Source: Labyrinthula sp. Ha (taxonomy: Eukaryota > Sar > Bigyra > Labyrinthulida > Labyrinthulaceae). From it: a stretch of DNA of 64,000 bases. The notes beneath the pieces were generated by a model. The model made no database searches. It was not told where the DNA came from and saw nothing but the letters and a program-made list of their open reading frames with translations. Position numbers and translations under genes: made by a program. Location: positions 124,001 through 188,000 of the forward strand of contig JAALGZ010000036.1 in NCBI GenBank assembly GCA_015227615.1, read 5' to 3'. Shown here piece after piece: positions 33,351 to 44,455 of this stretch; position 1 is the stretch's first letter, and the number at the start of each line of letters is the position of its first letter.

Positions 33351-36300
33351 TTGAATTTTCAATATTCATGGTAATTCACTGTTGAGCTAAAACTAACATT
33401 AAAACGAAGTAATACGACTTCAAGTCCTGCCTTTCAGATTTAGCGAGATAATAATACGTGAATACCAAGTTGCAAAGCAAATAAATGAATCCAACTGTAA
33501 TATGGGAACTACTGCAAATATAGAACGAAACTTAAGTTCAAAGGGCTCACTGTTCACCTCTGAATTTGAACCGTATCGCCTTCAGCGCGATCTCTCAACC
33601 TTACAATCGTCCACAGTCAAAATGTGCATAGAATCTAAGCTAAGAAGCAGTATTCTAACAAGACTAGTCTAGGAAGTCTGGAGTTACATAGCGGATTTCT
33701 TTCTCAGAATCCCAAAGTGTGTTGGCTATAGTAATTTAGGTTCGGTTGTTTATTTTCAACTTAGGCCAAAGTGTATTCTTGTCCTTGTTTACTGCGACCA
33801 ATGAAAATTTATTGAAGAAAAAATGGATTTAACTTGAGTTTATTATACTCAGACAGTTAATGTTAGTATTCTTTACTTAGTTTGGGAACTTTCAAAGAAG
33901 TTTAAGTTTCTAATCTATTTGAGTTTTCAAGAGGAAGGAGAGCCTGCGACCTCGGGAATGAAGAACCAAGTGAAAGTTACATCGCATCTTGGAATTAAAA
34001 ATCCTATATGACATAAATTTAAGTATTGAAATATAGATATAAAAGTCTCAGACGAAGGGAGTAATTGTGCTGGAAGACTTTTTTAAGGACACCCGGTTTA
34101 AGCCAAACCTGATACAAGCATAGACTTGGTTCTGGGAAAGAATTAAGAAATACTAATATTTCTTGTTGTTGTAGATGTTTTTATTTCATAAAAATTAAAT
34201 TAATATGAGCATAGATGACACAGAGGTATAATAATAGGCAGGTTTTTGGGCGACCAAATGATTTCTCTTGGTGTCTCCAAGTCTGATGGGAGACTAAACT
34301 AAAAAGAAAAAGGAGGGTGAGTCAAGAGCTCATCTGCAATAACTTAAAAAACTGCAACTAAAATTACTGGTAATTGAAAAAATAACAAGTAACAGATGCA
34401 ATATTTGGCCGTTGACTGCTTTATTAATACTTAATACAAACCTTCTTCTCTAAGCGTGAATTATATTTTCAACCCTGTCACCTGCTATAGAAAATTAATA
34501 AGCGTAATTTTATTGCTAAATCACCTGTATATTGATATATTTCATTGAGTAATTACAAAAAATCTACAGAAATCTTAATTTCAAAAAACTATTATATTAG
34601 ACAAGACCTTGAAATTGTATAATTATACTTCATAGTTAAAAATAAATATTATTGCTAGGTGTTTTTTAGAGTACTTATGTATCTTTCAGAAATTAAGAAA
34701 GCAGTATTTTGTTTTTGTATGGTAAATAAATGTGTGAAAGAAAACTTTAAATTACAAAGTAAGAGGCTACTGCTCTAGGTCACCTTTGCTACTGACTATG
34801 TCATTATGGTGAGAACCTAAAATACAAATCTTCAAAGCTCATACTAGCTTGAAACTTCTTGTAAATCATCATTGAGATTAAGTCACTAAGGAAAATTTTT
34901 TGCTTTGTAATGACATGTTGGAAATAACTCTGGAAAAGGTCATCAATCTTTGGATATTTTTTCCCGATTACTTAGAAGAGACTTACAAGTTTCATTTCTA
35001 TCAGATATTCATGATTGTATCATTGTTCTTGTATTTCTGGTCTTCTAGCAGTTTTCAAACCCCTCTGTTTTTGACGGAGGGTATTATTGACCCCAACTGT
35101 TTCTTGCGTAATGTAGGATTTGAACCCACTACACCCAATTCGTGGTAGGCTTCTCTCACTGGCACAGAATAACCCATTAGCTTTCTAATTAGAATCATTC
35201 ATTGCCCTGCCCACGTAAGCTTAAAAAAAATATATATATTTGCTTAATATATTTTAAGTAATGTTAATACCTAAAAAACTGTTCTAGTATTAGAACTATT
35301 TATACATAATCTCTATTATTATGGAATGATTCATTTATTGAAGATTCTTATACGATTTGGAAGTGAATGTAACAAGATACATTTACTCTCTGGGGGATAT
35401 TCGCACTTAATGAATAGCTACTAGCACTCGATCTAAAAAAATGTTGAAATCTTAAATAATATAAGGGAAGTAAAGTCTTCTAACAAATTGACATTGTTAA
35501 TACACAACCGTGTTAATAAAAAGATTTGGTTTTCAAATATAGGACATTCGAACTGGAGTTTGAATGTTTCTCTGGAGATTTCAAATTTAAAGAATTAAGA
35601 AACTGGAATTATTTTATTTCAAATATACTGCAATTAAAAGGAACCCCTACAATGAGTAATCAATGCAAAGGTGTACCCTTTTATTGAAAGTATTGGGTCT
35701 GGTTTCAGTTCCAATCAATTCTTAAAGGTTCGGGTCCTTTTATTTACAAACCCAAGGTAGCCCGGGCTCGTGTAAAATACATTGATAAGCCCCCGCTACT
35801 ATAGCTGACTATACAGTCATATTTCTGTTTTCTTGGAAATATTTTGTTCAAGGTACATTTTACTCAATATAAAATTCCTGTGTTTTACATTCACACGAGA
35901 AAGTACATGTACCTCAGGCTACATATTAGTAAGATTTTATATGGAGGGAATCAATAGGAAACTTATATTTTGTCTTATGCAGTTGAGTTATTTACACTCA
36001 TTGACCTGCTCTTGCATTTAGCGATAAAATGTTTAATTATTCCTCAGGTTTGATTATCTGTAGTCGTTGAGTGATTGTTTCTTTCGGGTTACTGTAACTG
36101 CAAAGGCGAACTCTTGGCTTCACATTGAAGAAGAAAATTACAAAATAAACCAGCTTATGGTGTTGGTATGATCAATTTTCAATAAATATTCAATTACCTG
36201 AATAATAAAATTTATAAACTTATCGGAAGCTCATCTACTATTTTCCATAATGGCATTTCTGGATCATAAACTTCAAGGTACTCTCACAAAAAAATCTGTC

Positions 36301-39300
36301 AAGACACCTTTAACCTTTTTATTTTCTAAGAAGAAACCTTGGCAATTGCTTTACCAAAATTTGTTGGAGGAATAAGGGTTTCATCTTCAAAGGAAGCACA
36401 CTTAGTAATATGAACATAAGGGTATTTCATGCGAAATATCTCAATGTATTTCGAGCAGCATCAAATTCGTTTATTGGCGAAAGTAACTATATACAACATA
36501 TGATACTTAAACACGTTACCTTTGCCAAAACATACTCTCGATTCTACGTATTATGTATTTATAAGAGGAGATTTGTGAAAAAGAACAGAATAATACTGAT
36601 TTAGTACACCATTCTTTGGCTCATTCACCAGGCATGTTATATAGTGCAACATTGCAGATTAATAACGTTGTCCATAAAACCTAAAAAACTTGTTCCATAA
36701 ATAACTGACAACTTAATATCTCTTTGACTCCTGCTTATCCTACTTGTAACATATTTTTTTTTAATTCTAGGTGCGTTATGATTTATATGGCTTGCAAAAA
36801 GAAATTTAAGGTGTTCGTTAATTTTTCTGATCTCTGAAAACCTTGTTAGTAGAATAGGGGTTTATTTCAGAGCAACGTGGGTAACACAAACAGGATAACC
36901 CTAAAAACAATAAACTGCAGAAATTTTTATATCATTACTCATTAAGATTCTGTAACCTGTAGCTGATACTTAGAATTGTACTCTTAAGTGTACCACCTAA
37001 TTCCCGGCAAATGATTAGAGAAGGTAGTAGATGAGCACTAATATTACTTAGAATATGAAAAGTAAACCCTTTTCGCTTTCCCAAAAATCCATATTGCTAT
37101 CTAAGTTGACTGTATATATTATTTGATTGTGGCCTAAGGACATAAATACCGACTTCTATATTGCATGTCTTTACAAATTTTGTACTAAGACCAAGAAGTC
37201 AAATACAACATTACGGCATTGTTGATTTTGAAAATTAAATCAACATGAGATTATTCAAAACATTCTAAGTATAAAAAGGTATAGTCAAATGTACACTAGT
37301 TTATTCATCAAATGTATTGACATCAACAGATTCAAATATTTTGTGTGAATAAGGCGTATAAATAATTCGATCATAAGTCTATTAAATTCTTTCAACAAAA
37401 TGAATAAAATTAAGTATGTAAAATAAATAAGTAGACCGACCACAAGATGATTTTGTGCACAATGGTAGAATGTACTTAAGTAAATGTATTTTATTTCTCC
37501 GATGATACTTTTAATATACTACTTTTTATTGAAAATTCTTAACATATATACCGTGCTAGTAAGATATATCATGCCTCACAGGTATTGACCTTTGAATTTA
37601 TGTCTTTGGTTGTTCCGTAGAGCTATCATATGTGTAAGCTCATTGATGTATGATTAAACATTAAATAGTACCCTTCTATACACATTTTAGCTGTTCTGGT
37701 CTCAATGTGTAATCTATTCAGTATATGCAAACTGAGATGTATTTATTGGTGTCTCGGTTAAGCTTTTTTTAATTTAATTGTCCGATATATTTAGGTAAGC
37801 TAAATGTAACATGCAATGAGCTATGACCATGTACCAATACAATTACACCAAAATCTTTTAAACTGCATAAACAATATACAGAAACATTATGTGATTAGAA
37901 TTAGTCAAAAATTTACTAGATACTGAGTTCATTACGTCAGATAAAACTAGTGTTTAAATACCCTTGAGTATTAATTCCATAATAAATGCGCTTTGTTTCG
38001 ACAAGAACTCAAGTTCCGGAGAAATATGTATATGCACAAAGCTTTACTTCACTAATCAAATGCAAACTCCATCAAATCAAATTTAAACGGAAATTGTAGC
38101 TGAATTAGTTTATTAAGCTGCAAAATAAATATCGAATGAAAATTAGTCTTTGTTTATAATCTCGAGCCTGCTACATTTTCAATGAAGTATCATGTCAATC
38201 ATTATGTTAAAAAAAGGTTTTCTAAAGATTTCTAATATAGAGACTTAAATTTTAGCAAAATTTAAAAATACTACGGAAATGCTTATTCTTTCAAATTAAC
38301 CCTAAATACTTAAATGCTATTTAGCTTGAAAACTTCGTTGGGAAAAATACAAAGCACAACTTACTCATTGTGTAATTCAAGCAAATATAATATTCTAATG
38401 TACATGCACCTCCTTATGTACAAAAGTACGACCACAATGAAATTTACCCAATATCAGCATCGAAAAATTTTGTTAAAATCAACATTTATTTTTAAGGTAC
38501 TTCATTAAGTTATCTCTAGCTGCCCCGGACAAGGCACGGAAAAAACAGCTACAACTACCCTTTCAAATAAGAAACTTTAAGCCCTATTCTAGGGCTAAGT
38601 TATACATCAAATACAGTCTGAAGTAACATTTAAAATACTGGTTACTGCTAATAGTCTAATATTTTATTCGAACGTTCTGGATACATTAACGTTTGTTTTC
38701 ATGACTTTTTATCAAAGTTTTCTGTGTAGCAACCAATATGAACTAAAAAGCGCTATCTTCAAGACAGAAACTGTACTAGCTTAACGTAAGCAACTTTGCA
38801 TTCTATACCATAGATAAAACTCTGCACTTTGAATATGAAATTTAGATGATCTGTTGATTTAATAACTCGAACCAACAGAGCCATATATACTCGTCGTGGA
38901 ACCTGAGGCAACGAATTCTTTGTATTGTATGAAAGTGCTTAGATGTTATAAAATTGATCAGTTCATTTAAACTGAATTTATAGAATTAATCACGTGATTG
39001 GTCAGTAATGATGCTCTAGTAGAATAGTCTTCTCGATAAATCTTTGTTGTATCAAACAAAGAACAGCATCTGGAACTTTCATATATTTTGATTCTCTCTC
39101 TATCCCTTATTAATTCAAACTATGAAAAGCAATACATTATACCTTATTTAGCACATTACTCACTTAAGCTTGATCTTATACCCCGAAGTCATTCCAAGAC
39201 CTTGTACCGCATCCCTTTGTAGTCCCAGGAGTCGGCTAAGAAGAGAGTTTTTGATTACACACGCTTATGTTTTCTAGAACAGGAGACACTTCCTAATTTG

Positions 39301-39512
39301 TCTGGTGATGGGTTAAATATAGCAGAAAATTTTGGGTTCGCCTATTCAACACCAATTTATAAAGTTATTTAATTCCCAGCATAACCTAAGCACACTTAAG
39401 TACACCTGCCACGTGGACTACTGAGTAAAATATAAATATAACGGTTAAGAAATGTCAACAAAAGCATGAAGTGAATATTTAGCTGTTAACAAAAATAATC
39501 AACAAATAATTA
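33351..39512. other. Six-kilobase gene desert upstream of PUF
   Basis: No supported gene on either strand; the ORFs at 34900, 35833, 36410 and 38314 look like chance. A hairpin with an inexact CCCTCTG/CGGAGGG stem lies at 35061-35081, next to a tRNA-like B-box on the minus strand (35114-35128). CACGTG is at 38991-38996. Confidence 0.5.
39410..39415. promoter_or_regulatory. CACGTG box before the PUF gene
   Basis: CCACGTGG (39409-39416) lies 98 bp before the PUF start codon. It is the palindromic E-box that group B bHLH factors bind. The bHLH protein at 5171 has the matching basic-region residues, so a regulatory link is possible but only inferred. Confidence 0.35.
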
Positions 39513-41594
39513 ATGAAGAGAGAAGAAATTTATAGCGTTGAATCAAGTCTTTCTACATCTTCATGTGGAATTGTTGGTTGTTTCGAAGAGCGGCTGCTAA
39601 GCTCAGGAGCGGAGGGCACCGGCCTGAGTAAGAACCCTTCTTGGAGTGAAAAACTGTCAAGTGCCACCCTTTCATCCTCTATGTATGACTCTGAATCATT
39701 ATATTCAAACTCATCATTAAGCAAACCTGGCAAATATGAAGAAGGCAATAAGGTAGCAGAAGATAGAGGACGAAGACTAAAGAGATCCGCGAGTTTTTCA
39801 TTGTTTCCATCATGCCTTTCGGGAGATGTTAACAGAGGTGGAGAAGACCATAGAATATTGAGAATGGTATCAGATTGCACCCCGGAGCCACCACGAGGAT
39901 CTAATGCATATTTTCTCTCCCTTTTATTTCTTAGCGCCAACCTGAAGCTGAAACCTCCCCTAAAAAAACTAAAGAACCTAGAGATTGCTTTTCCACAACG
40001 AGAGCAAAATTACCGCAAATGCAACGAGTTCCTCTTTATCAGAAATTTAAGGAATATAACCTTCGTCATCCAATGCAGCAACAGCTACATTACCAACCTA
40101 TTAACTTTGGTTATCTGCAGGCCTATCCAGCGTTCTACCCTTTCAGCTGGTATCCTGGATACAAAGCTCAAGAACTGGAGATTGGACAGGCCACTTTGTG
40201 CTCTTCAAATATTGCACCCAAAAAGAAGGGTAATGGTGGATTGAATAGCAGGAGACAATCTAACACGTTGCGCCTATTCCGAAACAAAGAGATAAAACCA
40301 AATTTTAAAGACTTCAAACGCAATATAGTTGAGTTCTGTACAGACCCGTCTGGAAGCCGCTTTGTTCAACTGATATTTGATAATAAGGACCGGGACGATA
40401 GTCTTTACAGGAAAGAAGAAGTGGAGCTGTTACAACAGGAGGTGATGAAGAATTCCTTTGCATTGATGAAGCACTTTTTTGGCAATTATGTTATTCAGAA
40501 TCTCCTGGACACGGGTACAAGAGTTCAACGAGCTTTGCTTGCCTCAACTTTGCACAACAAAATGCAAGACTTAAGCGTTCATCCGCAAGGTTGCCGAGTT
40601 GTACAAAAGGTTCTAGACTTGGTATCTCCAACAGAAAGAATTTTTCTGACAAATGAGTTGTTCGGACTTTTCTCAAACCCTGCTGCTATGCGTTCTTTTT
40701 TGTTGTTTCATAATATTTTAGCGAATTTGGAATATCTAGCTCAGCAGCAACACGCTACGCATGCTCTGCAAAAGTGTGTAGAGTTGCTTCAAAGAGATGT
40801 GTATAAATCAAGTAAAGAACCTACGAAAAGGTCTATAAAGTACGCTTTTATATTCTAGTTAGTTTAGATATAAACAGCTGAAGTTTGTCAAAGCCAAACA
40901 TAGACGCCATGAAGAGCCCGCTTACCTAGGATATGATCCCGAAAAAGTACAATCAGGAACAGCTGACTTGCACTTAGCCAGACCTTTACTGAAGTTAGTA
41001 GAGAGCCATGTGGCTAAGAGAATAGCTAAGTATTCCCTTGATCCAAACGCCTGCAGATTGGTTCAAAGAATCATTCATGATTGTAAAGCGAAGGAATCGA
41101 AAGAGCTTAACTCAATCCTGACTTACTTGGAGGAAAATATAGCTAAACTAGCATACAACCAGCATGGTAACTTTATTCTTCAGCATATATTGGATTGTGG
41201 TGAGCAGTATCAGGTAAATAAAATCCAAATGTACGTAGCTACCAATTTTATTAAGCTGTCTTTACACAAATTTGGCAGTCATCTTGCAGAGAAGGCTTTG
41301 ACAACTGGAACCACACAACAACAGGAAAAGTTGTTACAGACAATATTGGGTGAAAACGAGAACAAGAAAAAGGAGAAGAGATGCAACCTTGTATCGAAGT
41401 TTATCTGTGATCCTTATGCGAATTTCGTTCTTCAAACAGCGTTGGACGTTTCCTCTGGAGATTTTCACCAAAGGCTCTTCACACAAATAAATTATGTTTC
41501 AAGCTCTGCGTCAAAGTTCACTTACGGCAGATATGTGTTAGCGCACACCAAGGATATGAAAGGAAACCCTGGCGCAACGAGTAAGTTCTCGTAG
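39513..41594 (+). CDS. Pumilio-family (PUF) RNA-binding protein, three exons
   Basis: Exons 39513-39866, 39935-40839 and 40868-41594, with introns of 68 and 28 nt, give 661 aa. Residues 1-240 are Ser-rich and disordered. The PUF domain follows with eight repeats whose RNA-reading triplets are visible: R1 S259/R260/Q263, R2 N302/Y303/Q306, R3 C338/R339/Q342, R4 T393/H394/Q397, R5 C482/R483/Q486, R6 N521/F522/Q525, R7 S557/H558/E561, R8 N605/F606/Q609. By the known Pumilio code this predicts UGUAUAUA, the classic target. R4 and R5 sit after unusually long inserts. The protein should bind 3' UTRs and repress translation or promote decay in the cytoplasm. The GTAAGT at the end of the frame leaves a small chance of one more 29-nt intron and a different C-terminus. 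Confidence 0.9.
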
Positions 41595-42022
41595 CTACCA
41601 ACTCCTCAGTGCTACGAGCATACTTTGTCTCTAGCTACGTGTTTCGTTAGTTGTATATCTATTCCTGTCATTTTACGAGGAGAACTTGTTTTTGTCTGTT
41701 GTCTTTGGTTAAGTTATAGTGTTATATGAAAAATGTTGCAGCTTTTATGATGCCCCCGCTTGATAACAGCTCTTGTGGTCGCTTAATAGTTCTTTTTTGT
41801 TCAGGTATTGCTGGTTTCCCAGCAAAACCCAGTTAAGTTCTCTGGCTAATACCTACTAATCACGTGAATATTGGTTGTTTGGATTCGTTCCTTTGCCGGC
41901 GACGCGCGAACAAATACCCCGAAAATTAGAATATCGTATAACGTTGACGAAATTGCAGTTAATCACTACAAGGGCATTTTACAAGCATCGAATAAAAAAT
42001 AACATCTTTTGAAGTGGTTAAA
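41595..42022 (+). promoter_or_regulatory. Promoter region of the 810-aa gene with CACGTG
   Basis: The 428-bp spacer between PUF and the next gene holds CACGTG at 41861-41866, about 160 bp before the start codon. The leader just before the ATG is A-rich. No coding sequence was seen. Confidence 0.35.
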
Positions 42023-44455
42023 ATGGCTGAAGAAATCTCACATAAGACACTTCAGAGTGGTAACAGTGCTGGAAGCCAGTGGGTCTTCCAAGGGTCTTTG
42101 AAAGCTGTCCAGTTTGAAGAGACAAAACAATCTGGACACGGTGGTACAACATCTCACTTCGGTTCAAGGAAAGGTGGCATGCTCAGAAATACACCAGTTT
42201 CATCCGTTATCTTGACGATCAAGCGGGGAAATTCATATGATAATGTCTTTCGTGAAGTGAAACAGCAAGCTGTTGACGGAAATGGACGTGTATCAGTTTA
42301 TGAAGTACAACCCGGGCAAGAGGTCTTTAGGTTAATCATAGATACATTTCGCGACCAGCGGTGTTTCATTTCTTATGATCCCAATATTCCTGAACATTAC
42401 ACATTCATTCCAGAAGATTTCCATGGAGCAGTTCTTCCTAGAAATTACAGCTCTGTGTCTGAAAATGGCAACAACTTTTCTGGAAACCTCTCTCACGAAT
42501 CAAATTTGGATCCAGTAGGTCCTTCTGGCACAATATCGGTAGGTAGGCATGATCGTCATGCCCTTGGTACAGATGGCAATATTCACATGCCTGCTGGTGA
42601 AACTAGCTTTGGAGGCAGCATTGGCCTTATGACAAGTGCAGTACATTTGGGCGGCACTAGAGAAAGAGCAAAAGCCCAGGTAGATTTTTCGAATCACTTC
42701 AATAAAACCGGAGCAAACATGGCAAAACGTGGGTCCGCATCAAGAATGGAAAATGAGCACACGTCGGGGCGAATACAGAAAACTTCTTTCTTTTCTAAGA
42801 GTTTAAATACGATTCGTGGAAAGATAAGAGGTAGTGTGACGGACCAGTCTGATGCAAATATGTCCTCTGATTCGAGTCGAAGTAACAGACTTACCGTCGA
42901 AGAATGGAGAGAGCTGGAGAAAATGGAAATTCCCCCTGGTCTTGAGTTTACTCAAGATCTGGGGATTGAGACATTGGAATCTTTTTTCGCCGATTCTCTA
43001 TGGGAAGAGATAATGATGCATTTAAACGAAAAATTTGTGACGAAAATCGAGATAGGCAAAAATTCAAGATTGGCGATGCAGTACATGAGGTTGAACTTCT
43101 CACCTAAGTTGTGGAAGATGGTTAAACAACTTCTTGAAATTGAAACCCTGGCGAGAGATATAAGAGAGTGCGGTTTTGAGGCTGTAAGTATAAATTTTGA
43201 GTGTTGCAGTGGATTTTCCATGTCAGGGTTTGGATTTTATGGCAACATGCCTGTTCATAATATGTTCCTCGAGTTTGTACGCTTCATGGTTTATGAAACC
43301 CAAGTGACGCTCTTGTTCTCCGATTTTAGTCTATCCGCGCTGATTTGTGCTTGGGAGGAAACACAAGAGCCAGCCCTCCTACGAAGTCTTGGGAGGTGTC
43401 CCTTCACCCTCGTTGCAGAGTTCTCTGAGAGTTTTAAGTTGGTGTTTGACTGTCAGACTTTGAAGGAATGTCCATCTGCTCAGTTGCAACTTGTTGGGGA
43501 AATATGTGAACACCAAGAAGAGGAGGAGGAAGTAGAGTTGTTTGAAAGTGGATATACGCCTAGACATCTTTCAGTCCTTAGCTCGAAGGGCAGGGCTGGT
43601 TCGACACCATCAGGAATTAGTACATCCATGGTTGATAAAATAATTGAGAAAAGAAAGGAAGTCAGCATGGACATGATAGATGCGTGGGGAGGTGATGCCC
43701 TAGGAGTGCCTATCAAGAAAGAAAAAACAAGAAGCCTGTTTGGTCGCACTATGTTACGACCAAAGTCTTCTGCCCCATTAAGCTCTCACGAAAGCTTTGG
43801 AACAAGAACAACTGAAGTGACCTTGAGACCTAGGTTCGAGACATTTGAATCGAAGGTGTTTGCTGAACAGGATGAACCCAGTCTGTCTAAGTTAACCCGA
43901 GTTAATTTTTTCCAAGGTCAAGCAAATGAAGATGAAGTCCCAGGATTGGGCAAAGCACTATTCAAAACAAAGGAGAAAACTAAGGCGTTTGTGCTTAATA
44001 ATTTTGGCAAAGACGCGAGCAAATATGGAGCTATTGCTCCACACATACCATTCAATGTGGAAGTGCTCACCGTGTCGAACTATCTAGAATCAAGTAGTGT
44101 TACCGAGAAAATCTTCCACGAAATTCAACAGGTGGAAGATCTGCACTTTGGTGAGGTTGATGGGTTCAAGGGTGTGGTTGGCCACGCTCTACTCACTTAT
44201 CCGGGTGGAGGAAGGATCCTTGCGAGTATGGGACACTGGTCAAGTGTTGCAAATATAACAACTACATCTGATGCACTGCTAAGAAGACTTAAGAGTGTTG
44301 GCGAGGAAGAGAATGAGGTTTATAGAAGGCTCCAGACAGATTTGCAACATGCAACAAGGCCTCACGAGAGTCTTGCAGTTACTCAACGCTATGCAAGAGA
44401 GATTGTACAAAGTGCTCCTCCGGCGAGTCGAAAATTTCCAAAGGGATTTATTTAG
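42023..44455 (+). CDS. 810-aa orphan protein
   Basis: A continuous frame of 810 codons. The open frame starts with GTG at 42014, but ATG 42023 (MAEEISHKT) is the likely start. Residues 1-280 are Gly-, Ser- and His-rich, with a short beta-rich block around residues 60-130 (SVILTIKRG, VFRLIIDTF, CFISYDP). Residues 290-500 look globular and helical. An acidic Glu-rich run (EEEEEVELFE) is at about 500-510. A C-terminal block of 150 residues is Gly-containing and well structured (GVVGHALLTYPGGGRILASM). No known domain was recognised. It is downstream of PUF in the same direction. Codons are less AT-biased than in the ~315-aa family, as in the PUF and actin genes, which suggests steady expression. 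Confidence 0.85.
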   Translation: MAEEISHKTLQSGNSAGSQWVFQGSLKAVQFEETKQSGHGGTTSHFGSRKGGMLRNTPVSSVILTIKRGNSYDNVFREVKQQAVDGNGRVSVYEVQPGQEVFRLIIDTFRDQRCFISYDPNIPEHYTFIPEDFHGAVLPRNYSSVSENGNNFSGNLSHESNLDPVGPSGTISVGRHDRHALGTDGNIHMPAGETSFGGSIGLMTSAVHLGGTRERAKAQVDFSNHFNKTGANMAKRGSASRMENEHTSGRIQKTSFFSKSLNTIRGKIRGSVTDQSDANMSSDSSRSNRLTVEEWRELEKMEIPPGLEFTQDLGIETLESFFADSLWEEIMMHLNEKFVTKIEIGKNSRLAMQYMRLNFSPKLWKMVKQLLEIETLARDIRECGFEAVSINFECCSGFSMSGFGFYGNMPVHNMFLEFVRFMVYETQVTLLFSDFSLSALICAWEETQEPALLRSLGRCPFTLVAEFSESFKLVFDCQTLKECPSAQLQLVGEICEHQEEEEEVELFESGYTPRHLSVLSSKGRAGSTPSGISTSMVDKIIEKRKEVSMDMIDAWGGDALGVPIKKEKTRSLFGRTMLRPKSSAPLSSHESFGTRTTEVTLRPRFETFESKVFAEQDEPSLSKLTRVNFFQGQANEDEVPGLGKALFKTKEKTKAFVLNNFGKDASKYGAIAPHIPFNVEVLTVSNYLESSSVTEKIFHEIQQVEDLHFGEVDGFKGVVGHALLTYPGGGRILASMGHWSSVANITTTSDALLRRLKSVGEEENEVYRRLQTDLQHATRPHESLAVTQRYAREIVQSAPPASRKFPKGFI

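Noticed and set aside
33550-33610. Second B-box-like string (GGTTCAAATTC, minus) with A-box-like bases nearby
   Set aside because: The T-stem does not pair and no acceptor stem was found.
35106-35180. tRNA-like sequence on the minus strand (GGTTCAAATCC B-box, T-arm that pairs)
   Set aside because: The T-arm fits, but the acceptor stem pairs at only about four of seven positions and the anticodon arm does not fold. At most it is a decayed tRNA or SINE relic.
42014-42022. Upstream extension MVK of the 810-aa protein
   Set aside because: It relies on a GTG start; the ATG nine bases later is the natural start.
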